From Ruminococcus sp. (GTDB taxonomy: Bacteria > Bacillota > Clostridia > Oscillospirales > Acutalibacteraceae): a DNA stretch of 40,736 nucleotides. Under the pieces are notes generated by a model, which saw only the letters and a program-made list of their open reading frames with translations, was not told where the DNA came from and searched no databases. The stretch is from positions 1 through 40,736 of the forward strand of contig JAFUIK010000057.1 in the NCBI GenBank assembly GCA_017473955.1, in the 5' to 3' direction. Below, piece after piece: positions 34,393 to 40,736 of this stretch; the stretch's first letter is position 1, and each line of letters opens with the position of its first letter. The translations under genes and the position numbers were made by a program.

Positions 34393-35260
34393 TTTACATT
34401 GTGACACGCTATATAAAGCTACAGTGGATTGTTCTGGTTTTTTTAACGCAGATTATCACATTAGTGTCGATAAAACTGCTTGTTTTAAAAAATGGACACA
34501 GCTTTTTGCTATCTGGATACCTGATGAATTAAGAGGTAGTGCAGCAACACATCTTTTCTGTAAGGCTGTAGATGTTTTTAAACATAACTTTATTGATAAC
34601 GACAAGATTACAATGATGCTGGCAGTCGAGAATGCTTCGATGCTTAATGGCAATCTTGATAACATCAAACTGCTTGTTGATAACAACGTTCGATCTGTAA
34701 CTCTAACTTGGAACGGTGAAAATGAACTCGGATGCGGTGCTATGTGTAATGATTCGTTTGGTTTAACCGCTTTTGGAAGAGAAGTAGTTAGAGAGCTTCA
34801 AAGAAATAATATTGCCGTAGATATTTCCCACGCTAGCGACAATTTGTTTTATGATGTAATTAATATCTCGAAAGAGCCAGTGATTGCTACTCATTCAAAT
34901 TCGAGAACTATATGTAACACTAAAAGAAATCTTACTGATGATCAATTCAAAATAATTAGGGATATGGGCGGTATTGTCGGGTTGAATTTTTATAAAGGTT
35001 TTCTAAATGATAATGAGGTTAAGGCATCAATTGATGACTTGCTAAGACACGCTGATCATTTTCTGAATTTAGGTGGAGAAAATACGCTGGCTATTGGGTC
35101 GGATTTTGATGGAGCTGATATGCCTGAAGATATTTATGGAATTGATACAGTACCCGCTATTTATAAGCGTTTTTGCGATGAATTCGGTGCAAAAGTTACT
35201 AAAAAAGTGTTCTTTGACAACGCAAATATGTATTTTACAAACTTTGACATTATCTTATAA
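34379..35260 (+). CDS. Membrane dipeptidase (peptidase family M19)
   Basis: This is a zinc dipeptidase of the renal dipeptidase family, acting on dipeptides, sometimes with D-residues. The 293 residues have an amidohydrolase barrel with metal ligands H7 and D9 (DLHCDT), E84 (AVENASM), and His in VDISHAS and ATHSNSR, and GSDFDGAD near the C-terminus. No signal peptide is seen, so it is likely cytosolic in spite of the family name. ATG 34379 has GAGAGGTG just before it; an ATG at 34349 lies inside yraN without one. The -35 box of the thrC promoter lies within its last codons. Confidence 0.93.
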   Translation: MEYFDLHCDTLYKATVDCSGFFNADYHISVDKTACFKKWTQLFAIWIPDELRGSAATHLFCKAVDVFKHNFIDNDKITMMLAVENASMLNGNLDNIKLLVDNNVRSVTLTWNGENELGCGAMCNDSFGLTAFGREVVRELQRNNIAVDISHASDNLFYDVINISKEPVIATHSNSRTICNTKRNLTDDQFKIIRDMGGIVGLNFYKGFLNDNEVKASIDDLLRHADHFLNLGGENTLAIGSDFDGADMPEDIYGIDTVPAIYKRFCDEFGAKVTKKVFFDNANMYFTNFDIIL

Positions 35261-35272
35261 ATATTGTATAAT
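35244..35272 (+). promoter_or_regulatory. Consensus sigma-A promoter of thrC
   Basis: TTGACA (35244-35249), inside the end of the dipeptidase gene, and TATAAT (35267-35272) are both perfect and 17 bases apart. The leader before thrC is only about 25 bases. Confidence 0.9.
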
Positions 35273-35303
35273 TAGACGTTGAATTATAGAAAGGATGACC
35301 GAT

Positions 35304-36809
35304 ATGCTATATAACAGCACACAAAACAATGAAAAAGTTGTTTCATCAGCTCAGGCGATAGCTCAGGGTATTTCAGAGGACGGCGGTCTTTTTGTACCAC
35401 AGAGTTTTCCTAAATTCAGTTTAGCTGATATTGAAAGCATGCTTAGTGCCACTTATCAGGACAGAGCTAAAGCTGTATTCAAATGCTATCTCACTGATTT
35501 TACAGATGATGAAATTGCTGACTGTGTAGATAAAGCATACACAAAAGAAAAATTCGAATCTGAAAATCCTGCTCCTATGACTTCTGTTGATTACAATGGT
35601 AAAGAGCTCAATATTCTTGAACTGTGGCACGGTCCAACTTGTGCATTTAAGGATATGGCACTTCAGATTTTACCTCATCTTCTTACAAAATCTTTGAAGA
35701 AAACAGCAGATGGCATTAAGGCTGTTATTCTTGTAGCAACTTCAGGTGATACAGGTAAGGCTGCTCTCGAAGGTTTTAAGGATGTAGAAAACACACAAAT
35801 TATTGTTTTCTATCCTGAAAATGGTGTTAGTGCTATGCAGAAGCATCAGATGAATACTCAGGCGGGCGATAATGTTTACGTTTGTGCAATTAAGGGTAAC
35901 TTTGATGATGCTCAGACAGGTGTTAAGAAGATTTTCACAGAGCCTACTAATTCTGAAGTTCTGAAGAACAACAAAATGATGTTCTCAAGTGCTAACTCTA
36001 TCAACTGGGGTAGACTTTTACCACAGATTGTTTATTATGTATCTGCATACTGTGATATGGTGAACAGTGGTAAAGTTGAGCTTGGTGAAAAAATCAATAT
36101 CGTTGTACCTACAGGAAATTTTGGTAATATCTTAGCTGCTTATTATGCTTGTGAAATGGGTATTCCTGTTAATAAGTTTATCTGTGCATCTAACTCAAAT
36201 AATGTACTTACTGATTTTATCAACACTGGTGTGTATGATAAAAACAGAGATTTCTATACAACTATCTCACCATCTATGGATATTCTTGTCAGCAGCAACC
36301 TTGAAAGATTGTTATATAAGATGTCTGATAACAATGATGAGCTTGTAAGAGATTTGATGAATAAACTCAAAACTGACGGCGTATACGAAGTGCCTGCTCA
36401 GATAAAGGAAAGAATCACCTCTTGTTTCTTTGGTGGATTCTGTGATGAAGATAGCACAAAGACTACTATCAAAAACCTCTTTGATAGCAAAAAATATCTT
36501 TGTGATACACATACAGCTGTTGCGGTTTCTGTGTATAATGATTACGTAGAAAAGACAGGGGATAAGACACCTGCTGTTATCGCTTCAACAGCTAGCCCAT
36601 ATAAATTCTCTAAGTCTGTATTGGAAGCTTTATCAAACGAAACTCTACCTGAGAGCGAGTTTGATATGGTTGATATGCTTTATTCAATCTCTGATACAAA
36701 GGTTCCTACACCAATTGCTGAACTTAAGGGACTCATAGCTAGATTTGATAATGTAACTGACAAGGATGAAATGAAGCAGACTGTATTTAATGCGTTAGGT
36801 ATTAAATAA
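35304..36809 (+). CDS. thrC: Threonine synthase
   Basis: The PLP enzyme turns O-phosphohomoserine into threonine, the last step of the pathway. The 501 residues belong to the longer ThrC class, beginning LYNSTQNNEKVVSSAQAIAQ and GISEDGGLFVPQ. The PLP lysine K116 is in HGPTCAFKDMALQ, followed by VATSGDTGKAALEGF and VVPTGNFGNILAAYYA. The ATG at 35304 is eight bases after AAAGGA; an ATG at 35295 overlaps that site. No threonine-type leader peptide is visible in the short leader. The stop shares a base with the next ATG (TAATG). Confidence 0.97.
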   Translation: MLYNSTQNNEKVVSSAQAIAQGISEDGGLFVPQSFPKFSLADIESMLSATYQDRAKAVFKCYLTDFTDDEIADCVDKAYTKEKFESENPAPMTSVDYNGKELNILELWHGPTCAFKDMALQILPHLLTKSLKKTADGIKAVILVATSGDTGKAALEGFKDVENTQIIVFYPENGVSAMQKHQMNTQAGDNVYVCAIKGNFDDAQTGVKKIFTEPTNSEVLKNNKMMFSSANSINWGRLLPQIVYYVSAYCDMVNSGKVELGEKINIVVPTGNFGNILAAYYACEMGIPVNKFICASNSNNVLTDFINTGVYDKNRDFYTTISPSMDILVSSNLERLLYKMSDNNDELVRDLMNKLKTDGVYEVPAQIKERITSCFFGGFCDEDSTKTTIKNLFDSKKYLCDTHTAVAVSVYNDYVEKTGDKTPAVIASTASPYKFSKSVLEALSNETLPESEFDMVDMLYSISDTKVPTPIAELKGLIARFDNVTDKDEMKQTVFNALGIK

Positions 36810-37501
36810 TGGCAGTTTTCGCTATTGCTGACTTGCATTTATCGCTTGGCACTAATAAGCCGATGGACATTTTCAATGGGTGGCAAGATTATCAAGAACG
36901 ACTTGAGAAAAATTGGCGAGCCATAGTTTCTGATGAAGATACAGTTATTGTTGCAGGAGATATTTCATGGGCAATGAAACTTGAAGAGTGCTTTGAGGAT
37001 TTCAGTTTTTTAAACTCTCTGCCCGGCACTAAGATTCTTCTTAAGGGTAACCACGATTATTGGTGGGCTACAAAAAAGAAGGTTGATGAATATCTTGAGG
37101 CTAATGGTTTTGATAGTATCAAGGTTTTATTCAACAATTCTTATGAAATAGACGGCATTACGATTTGCGGTTCACGCGGATGGTATTACGACGCTGATAC
37201 CGATGCTGATATCAAGGTTATTAACAGAGAGGTTGGTAGACTTAAGCTTTCTCTGGATTCTGCTAAAGACTGCAAAAACAAGCCAATAGTATTTTTGCAC
37301 TATCCACCGGTTTATGCTGATATCGAGTGTGAAGAAATTATGGAAACTTTGATTTCTTACGGCATCAAAGAGTGCTATTATGGACACCTTCATGGTACAC
37401 ACACCCATAAAAATGCTGTTACAGGCTTATATAAAGATATCAATATGCACCTGATATCTTGTGATTATACAGAGTTTATGCCTGTTTTGGTGCGAAATTA
37501 A
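36809..37501 (+). CDS. Metallophosphoesterase, specific substrate unknown
   Basis: This is a calcineurin-like phosphoesterase. The 230 residues carry the dimetal signatures IADLHLSLG (residues 6-14), VAGDISWAM (around 48-56), LLKGNHDYWW, VFLHYPPVY and YGHLHG. No signal peptide or membrane segment is seen. It is coupled to thrC by a TAATG overlap, but a link to threonine synthesis is not implied by the family. It ends 81 bases before tig. The substrate is not predictable from sequence. Confidence 0.88.
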   Translation: MAVFAIADLHLSLGTNKPMDIFNGWQDYQERLEKNWRAIVSDEDTVIVAGDISWAMKLEECFEDFSFLNSLPGTKILLKGNHDYWWATKKKVDEYLEANGFDSIKVLFNNSYEIDGITICGSRGWYYDADTDADIKVINREVGRLKLSLDSAKDCKNKPIVFLHYPPVYADIECEEIMETLISYGIKECYYGHLHGTHTHKNAVTGLYKDINMHLISCDYTEFMPVLVRN

Positions 37502-37542
37502 AAATTATTTTACAAATTATTATAGTATTTTTTACGTATCTG

Positions 37543-37551
37543 TGATATAGT
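37543..37551 (+). promoter_or_regulatory. Possible extended -10 promoter of tig
   Basis: TGATATAGT is an extended -10 element (TG, one base, TATAGT), placed about 30 bases before the tig start. No good -35 box is found at 16-18 bases, so this is weak. The rest of the gap, 37502-37540, is AT-rich and shows no terminator. Confidence 0.35.
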
Positions 37552-37582
37552 ATTATGAGCGTAAAAATGAGGAGGAATTCTA

Positions 37583-38860
37583 ATGAAATTAGTATCAACA
37601 AATAAGACAGAGACAAATACTTTTGAACTTACAATCGCTGTTGAGAAAGAGGCTTTTGAGGCAGCTATCGCAAAGGCTTACAAGAAGCAGGTTAAGAACA
37701 TCAATGTTCCTGGTTTTAGAAAGGGTAAAGCACCAAGAAATATTATTGAGAAGATGTATGGTGCTGATGTGTTCTATGATGACGCTATGCAGGAGTGCTA
37801 TCCTGTTGCTTTAGATGCAGCTGCTACAGAGGCTGAACTTAAGGTCGTTGCTGTAACTAACGTTGAGGTTGAGGAAGTTAACGCTGATGGTTTCACTTTC
37901 AAAGCTACATGTGTTGTAGAGCCTGAAATCGAAGTTAATGATTACAAAGGAATCGAAATTGAGAAAAAATCAACAGAAGTTACTGATGAGCTTGTTGATG
38001 AAGAAATCAATAGAGTAAGAGAGAGAAACAGCCGTATGGTAACTGTTGAAGACAGAGCAGCTCAGATGGGCGACACAACAGTAATCGATTTCGAAGGCTT
38101 TGTTGATGGCGTTGCTTTCGAAGGCGGTAAGGCTGAAAACTTCAACCTTGAACTTGGCAGTGGCAACTTCATTCCTGGCTTCGAAGAACAGATTGTTGGT
38201 CACAACACTGATGAAGAGTTTACTATTGACGTAACTTTCCCAGAAGAGTATCATTCAGAAGAACTTAAGGGTAAGGCTTCACAGTTTAAGATTAAGCTCC
38301 ACGAAATCAAGGTTAAGGAGCTTCCTGAGGTTGACGACGAGTTTGTTAAGGATGTCAGCGATAAGGATACTCTTGATGAATATAAAGAAGAAATCAAGGA
38401 AAACATAGCTAAGAGATTAGAAGCTGAGGCTGAAAAGGATGTTGAAGACCAGCTCGTTGAAAAGCTTCTTGAGAAGGTTGAGGGTGAGATTCCTGAGGTT
38501 ATGTTTGAGAACGAAGTTAACAATATGCTTAGAGAGATGGATATGAGACTCCGTTCACAGGGTATGGATTTAAACACATATATGCAGTATACAGGCATGA
38601 CACCTGAGTCTGTAAAAGAAATGTACCTTCCTGAAGCTCAGAAGCGTGTTAAGATGAGACTTGCTCTCGAGAAGATTGCTAAGATTGAGAACATCACTCC
38701 AAGCGAGGATGATATCAACGCTGAATACAGCAGACTTGCTGACGCTTATCAGATGGAAGCTGACAAGGTTAAGGAAGCTATCCCAACTGATGCACTTTCA
38801 CAGGATCTCGCTGTTGAGATGGCTATGAAGCTTGTTAAGGATAACGCAAAGATTAAATAA
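37583..38860 (+). CDS. tig: Trigger factor
   Basis: Trigger factor is a chaperone at the ribosome exit tunnel with peptidyl-prolyl isomerase activity. The 425 residues have all three domains: the ribosome-binding N-domain with the signature [14 protein letters not shown], an FKBP domain at about 150-245 ([37 protein letters not shown]), and a helical C-domain. GAGGAGGA precedes the ATG. It is followed by clpP and clpX, the classical tig-clpP-clpX order that links folding and degradation. Confidence 0.98.
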   Translation: MKLVSTNKTETNTFELTIAVEKEAFEAAIAKAYKKQVKNINVPGFRKGKAPRNIIEKMYGADVFYDDAMQECYPVALDAAATEAELKVVAVTNVEVEEVNADGFTFKATCVVEPEIEVNDYKGIEIEKKSTEVTDELVDEEINRVRERNSRMVTVEDRAAQMGDTTVIDFEGFVDGVAFEGGKAENFNLELGSGNFIPGFEEQIVGHNTDEEFTIDVTFPEEYHSEELKGKASQFKIKLHEIKVKELPEVDDEFVKDVSDKDTLDEYKEEIKENIAKRLEAEAEKDVEDQLVEKLLEKVEGEIPEVMFENEVNNMLREMDMRLRSQGMDLNTYMQYTGMTPESVKEMYLPEAQKRVKMRLALEKIAKIENITPSEDDINAEYSRLADAYQMEADKVKEAIPTDALSQDLAVEMAMKLVKDNAKIK

Positions 38861-38873
38861 TCAATTTTTGTCC

Positions 38874-38879
38874 TATAAT
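38874..38879 (+). promoter_or_regulatory. Possible -10 box upstream of clpP
   Basis: A perfect TATAAT lies 35 bases before the clpP start, but the sequence 17 bases upstream (GATTAA) is a poor -35. clpP may also be read from the tig transcript, since no terminator is seen in the 53-base gap. Confidence 0.3.
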
Positions 38880-38913
38880 TTATATCGTAGATTATCTGAA
38901 AGGAGACTTTAAT

Positions 38914-39495
38914 ATGAGTTTAGTACCTTATGTAGTAGAACAGACCAGTAGAGGTGAACGCTCATACGATATTTTTTCCCGCCTGCTTAATGATAGAATC
39001 ATTATGCTTAACGAAGAGGTCAACAGCACTACAGCCAGCCTTGTTGTAGCTCAGCTTTTGTATCTTGAGGGACAGGACCCAAATAAGGATATCAGCCTTT
39101 ACATCAACAGCCCTGGCGGTTCAGTTACTGACGGTCTGGCTATTTATGATACTATGCAGTACATCAAGTGTGATGTTTCAACAATCTGCATGGGTATGGC
39201 TGCTTCAATGGGTGCGTTCCTGCTTGCGGCAGGTACAAAGGGTAAGAGATATGCTCTTCCTAACAGTGATATTATGATTCACCAGCCATCAGGCGGTGCT
39301 AAAGGTCAGGCAACTGACATTGAAATTCATACAAAACACATTCTCCACACTAAAAAGAAGCTCAACGAGATTCTGGCTGCTAATACAGGTCAGCCATTCG
39401 ATGTAATTGCTGCTGACACAGAGCGCGATAACTTTATGACTGCTCAGCAGGCTCTTGAGTATGGTCTTATCGATAAGGTTATTGAAAAGAGATAA
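38914..39495 (+). CDS. clpP: ATP-dependent Clp protease proteolytic subunit
   Basis: ClpP is the serine protease barrel (two rings of seven) that degrades proteins fed in by ClpX or other Clp ATPases. The 193 residues carry the full catalytic triad at the usual numbers: S98 in [11 protein letters not shown]123 in MIHQPSGG, and D172 in ERDNFM. The N-terminus [20 protein letters not shown] is typical. AAGGAGA precedes the ATG. clpX begins 20 bases after the stop. Confidence 0.98.
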   Translation: MSLVPYVVEQTSRGERSYDIFSRLLNDRIIMLNEEVNSTTASLVVAQLLYLEGQDPNKDISLYINSPGGSVTDGLAIYDTMQYIKCDVSTICMGMAASMGAFLLAAGTKGKRYALPNSDIMIHQPSGGAKGQATDIEIHTKHILHTKKKLNEILAANTGQPFDVIAADTERDNFMTAQQALEYGLIDKVIEKR

Positions 39496-39515
39496 GGAAT
39501 TTTAAGGAGATTTGT

Positions 39516-40736
39516 ATGTCCACAAAGAAACCGGAGGGTAACGTACGCTGTTCATTCTGTGGTAAAACACAGGATATGGTTGGCAGATTAATAGCAGGTG
39601 ACGGTGTTTACATCTGTGACCAATGTGTCGATTTGTGTATGACGATCCTCGAAGATAACGAATTTGACAATCATAACAGCAAATCAAATGATAAGCAAAT
39701 GCCTGTGCTGTTGAAACCGCAGGAAATAAAAGCGATTCTTGACGAGTATGTTATTGGTCAGGATGAAGCCAAAAAGACGTTAGCAGTTGCGGTTTACAAC
39801 CACTACAAGCGAGTATTCAATAACGATAGTGAGGTAGAGTTTGCTAAGAGCAACGTGTTGCTTTTAGGTCCTACAGGTGTAGGAAAAACTTTGCTTGCAC
39901 AAACTCTTGCTAAAGCACTTGATGTGCCTTTTGCAATAGCTGATGCTACAACGTTGACAGAAGCGGGATATGTTGGTGAGGATGTTGAAAACATACTCTT
40001 GAAGCTTATTCAAGCTGCTGATTTTGATATTGAGAAAGCTGAACGAGGTATTATATATATCGACGAAATAGATAAGATAGCTCGAAAATCTGAGAATCCT
40101 TCTATAACTCGCGATGTGAGCGGTGAGGGTGTTCAGCAGGCATTGCTTAAGATTGTCGAAGGAACAGTTTCAAATGTTCCTCCTCAGGGTGGAAGAAAAC
40201 ACCCTCAGCAGGAGTTTTTACAAATTGATACTAAAAACATCTTGTTTATCTGTGGTGGAGCTTTTGACGGCTTAGAAAAGATTGTCGGCAAAAGACTTGG
40301 TTCTTCTGTTCTTGGATTTGAATCTGCTATTCAGGACAGAACTGAGCTTGATGAAACTGCCTGGATGAGTGAGGTTGTTGCACACGATTTGGTGAAGTTC
40401 GGTATTATTCCAGAGCTTATAGGAAGATTACCCGTTATTACAGCTTTATCCGGTCTTGACATTGATGCTATGGTGAAGATTTTAACTGTGCCCAAAAATT
40501 CAGTTATAGCACAGTATAAACATCTTTTTGCACTTGATAATGTTGAGATTGAATTTGAAGACGAAGCACTTGTTGCAATCGCAAAGCTTGCTAAAGAGCA
40601 GAAAACCGGTGCAAGAGGTATTCGTGGCATTATGGAGTCACTTTTAAAGGATCTTATGTTTGAAACTCCATCAGATTCAAGTATTAGGAGGATCATCATC
40701 AAAAAAGATACTGTGACCGATGGAGCAGATGCTGAG
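39516..40736 (+). CDS. clpX: ATP-dependent Clp protease ATPase subunit ClpX (cut by window end)
   Basis: ClpX unfolds substrates and passes them to ClpP. The frame is open from ATG 39516 (AAGGAG upstream) to the window end, 407 residues, so only a short C-terminal piece is missing. The zinc-binding domain has C12, C15, C34 and C37. The AAA+ module shows Walker A GPTGVGKT (118-125), pore loop GYVG (151-154), Walker B IIYIDEID (179-186), RKH loop (227-229), the ClpP-contact loop LGF (266-268), and the sensor-2 GARGIR (365-370). Residue 325 is Val where the family usually has Glu (EPKN motif). It completes the tig-clpP-clpX group. Confidence 0.97.
   Translation, partial: MSTKKPEGNVRCSFCGKTQDMVGRLIAGDGVYICDQCVDLCMTILEDNEFDNHNSKSNDKQMPVLLKPQEIKAILDEYVIGQDEAKKTLAVAVYNHYKRVFNNDSEVEFAKSNVLLLGPTGVGKTLLAQTLAKALDVPFAIADATTLTEAGYVGEDVENILLKLIQAADFDIEKAERGIIYIDEIDKIARKSENPSITRDVSGEGVQQALLKIVEGTVSNVPPQGGRKHPQQEFLQIDTKNILFICGGAFDGLEKIVGKRLGSSVLGFESAIQDRTELDETAWMSEVVAHDLVKFGIIPELIGRLPVITALSGLDIDAMVKILTVPKNSVIAQYKHLFALDNVEIEFEDEALVAIAKLAKEQKTGARGIRGIMESLLKDLMFETPSDSSIRRIIIKKDTVTDGADAE

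Noticed and set aside
1-40736. Mobile elements, prophage, CRISPR, defence or toxin-antitoxin genes
   Set aside because: I saw no transposase, integrase, phage, Cas or toxin-like product, no direct-repeat array, and no tRNA/rRNA gene; the order is that of conserved housekeeping operons throughout.

Overview
The window is a stretch of bacterial chromosome from a low-GC, endospore-lineage Firmicute, most likely a Clostridia member of the Oscillospiraceae/Ruminococcaceae type. This rests on the gene order (smc-ftsY; yhbY-nadD-yqeK-rsfS-leuS; miaB-ylbF-mutS-mutL-miaA; yggS-sepF-ylmH-divIVA-ileS-lspA-rluD; rplS-lepB-ylqF-rnhB-yraN; tig-clpP-clpX), on a yunB sporulation gene, on a CD1247-type zinc-ribbon protein, and on strong AGGAGG ribosome sites with frequent TTG starts. 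The species cannot be fixed from the sequence alone. Every supportable gene lies on the + strand, and no gene-free stretch exceeds 300 bases.

Layout. 1-11656: end of plsX, rnc, an Elp3-like radical SAM gene whose true start is hidden by a rare ATT codon, smc, ftsY, rdgB, yhbY, nadD, yqeK, rsfS and leuS, all tightly packed, with no terminator seen. 11700-12002: rpsU alone, between a consensus sigma-A promoter and a strong terminator. 12017-14720: aroQ and an Xaa-Pro peptidase, then a promoter, efp and a very cysteine-rich CD1247-domain protein ending in a terminator that contains the ribosome site of yunB. 14719-15369: yunB. 15421-29741: a promoter, then miaB, ylbF/ricA-like, mutS, mutL, miaA, a HlyD-like membrane protein, yggS, sepF, ylmH, divIVA and ileS. 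29749-31198: a perfect 13-bp hairpin, then lspA and rluD. 31226-31759: rplS with its own promoter, a structured leader and a terminator. 31788-35260: lepB, terminator, ylqF, rnhB, yraN and a membrane dipeptidase. 35244-37501: a consensus promoter, thrC and a metallophosphoesterase. 37583-40736: tig, clpP and clpX, the last cut by the window end.

How the genes work together. They are core functions: phospholipid synthesis, RNA processing, chromosome condensation, protein targeting and export (ftsY, lepB, lspA), ribosome assembly and silencing (yhbY, rsfS, ylqF, rpsU, rplS), tRNA modification and charging, mismatch repair, division-site assembly (sepF, divIVA), and protein folding and turnover (tig, clpP, clpX).

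I found no mobile element, prophage, CRISPR array, defence locus or biosynthetic cluster, and no convincing new multi-gene system. The points worth a second look are regulatory or single-gene: the ATT start, a possible RNA switch with an anti-Shine-Dalgarno in the rplS leader, the terminator/ribosome-site overlap at yunB, inverted repeats at the efp promoter and before lspA, a 22-cysteine protein, and an uncharacterised HlyD-like protein inside the division gene cluster.
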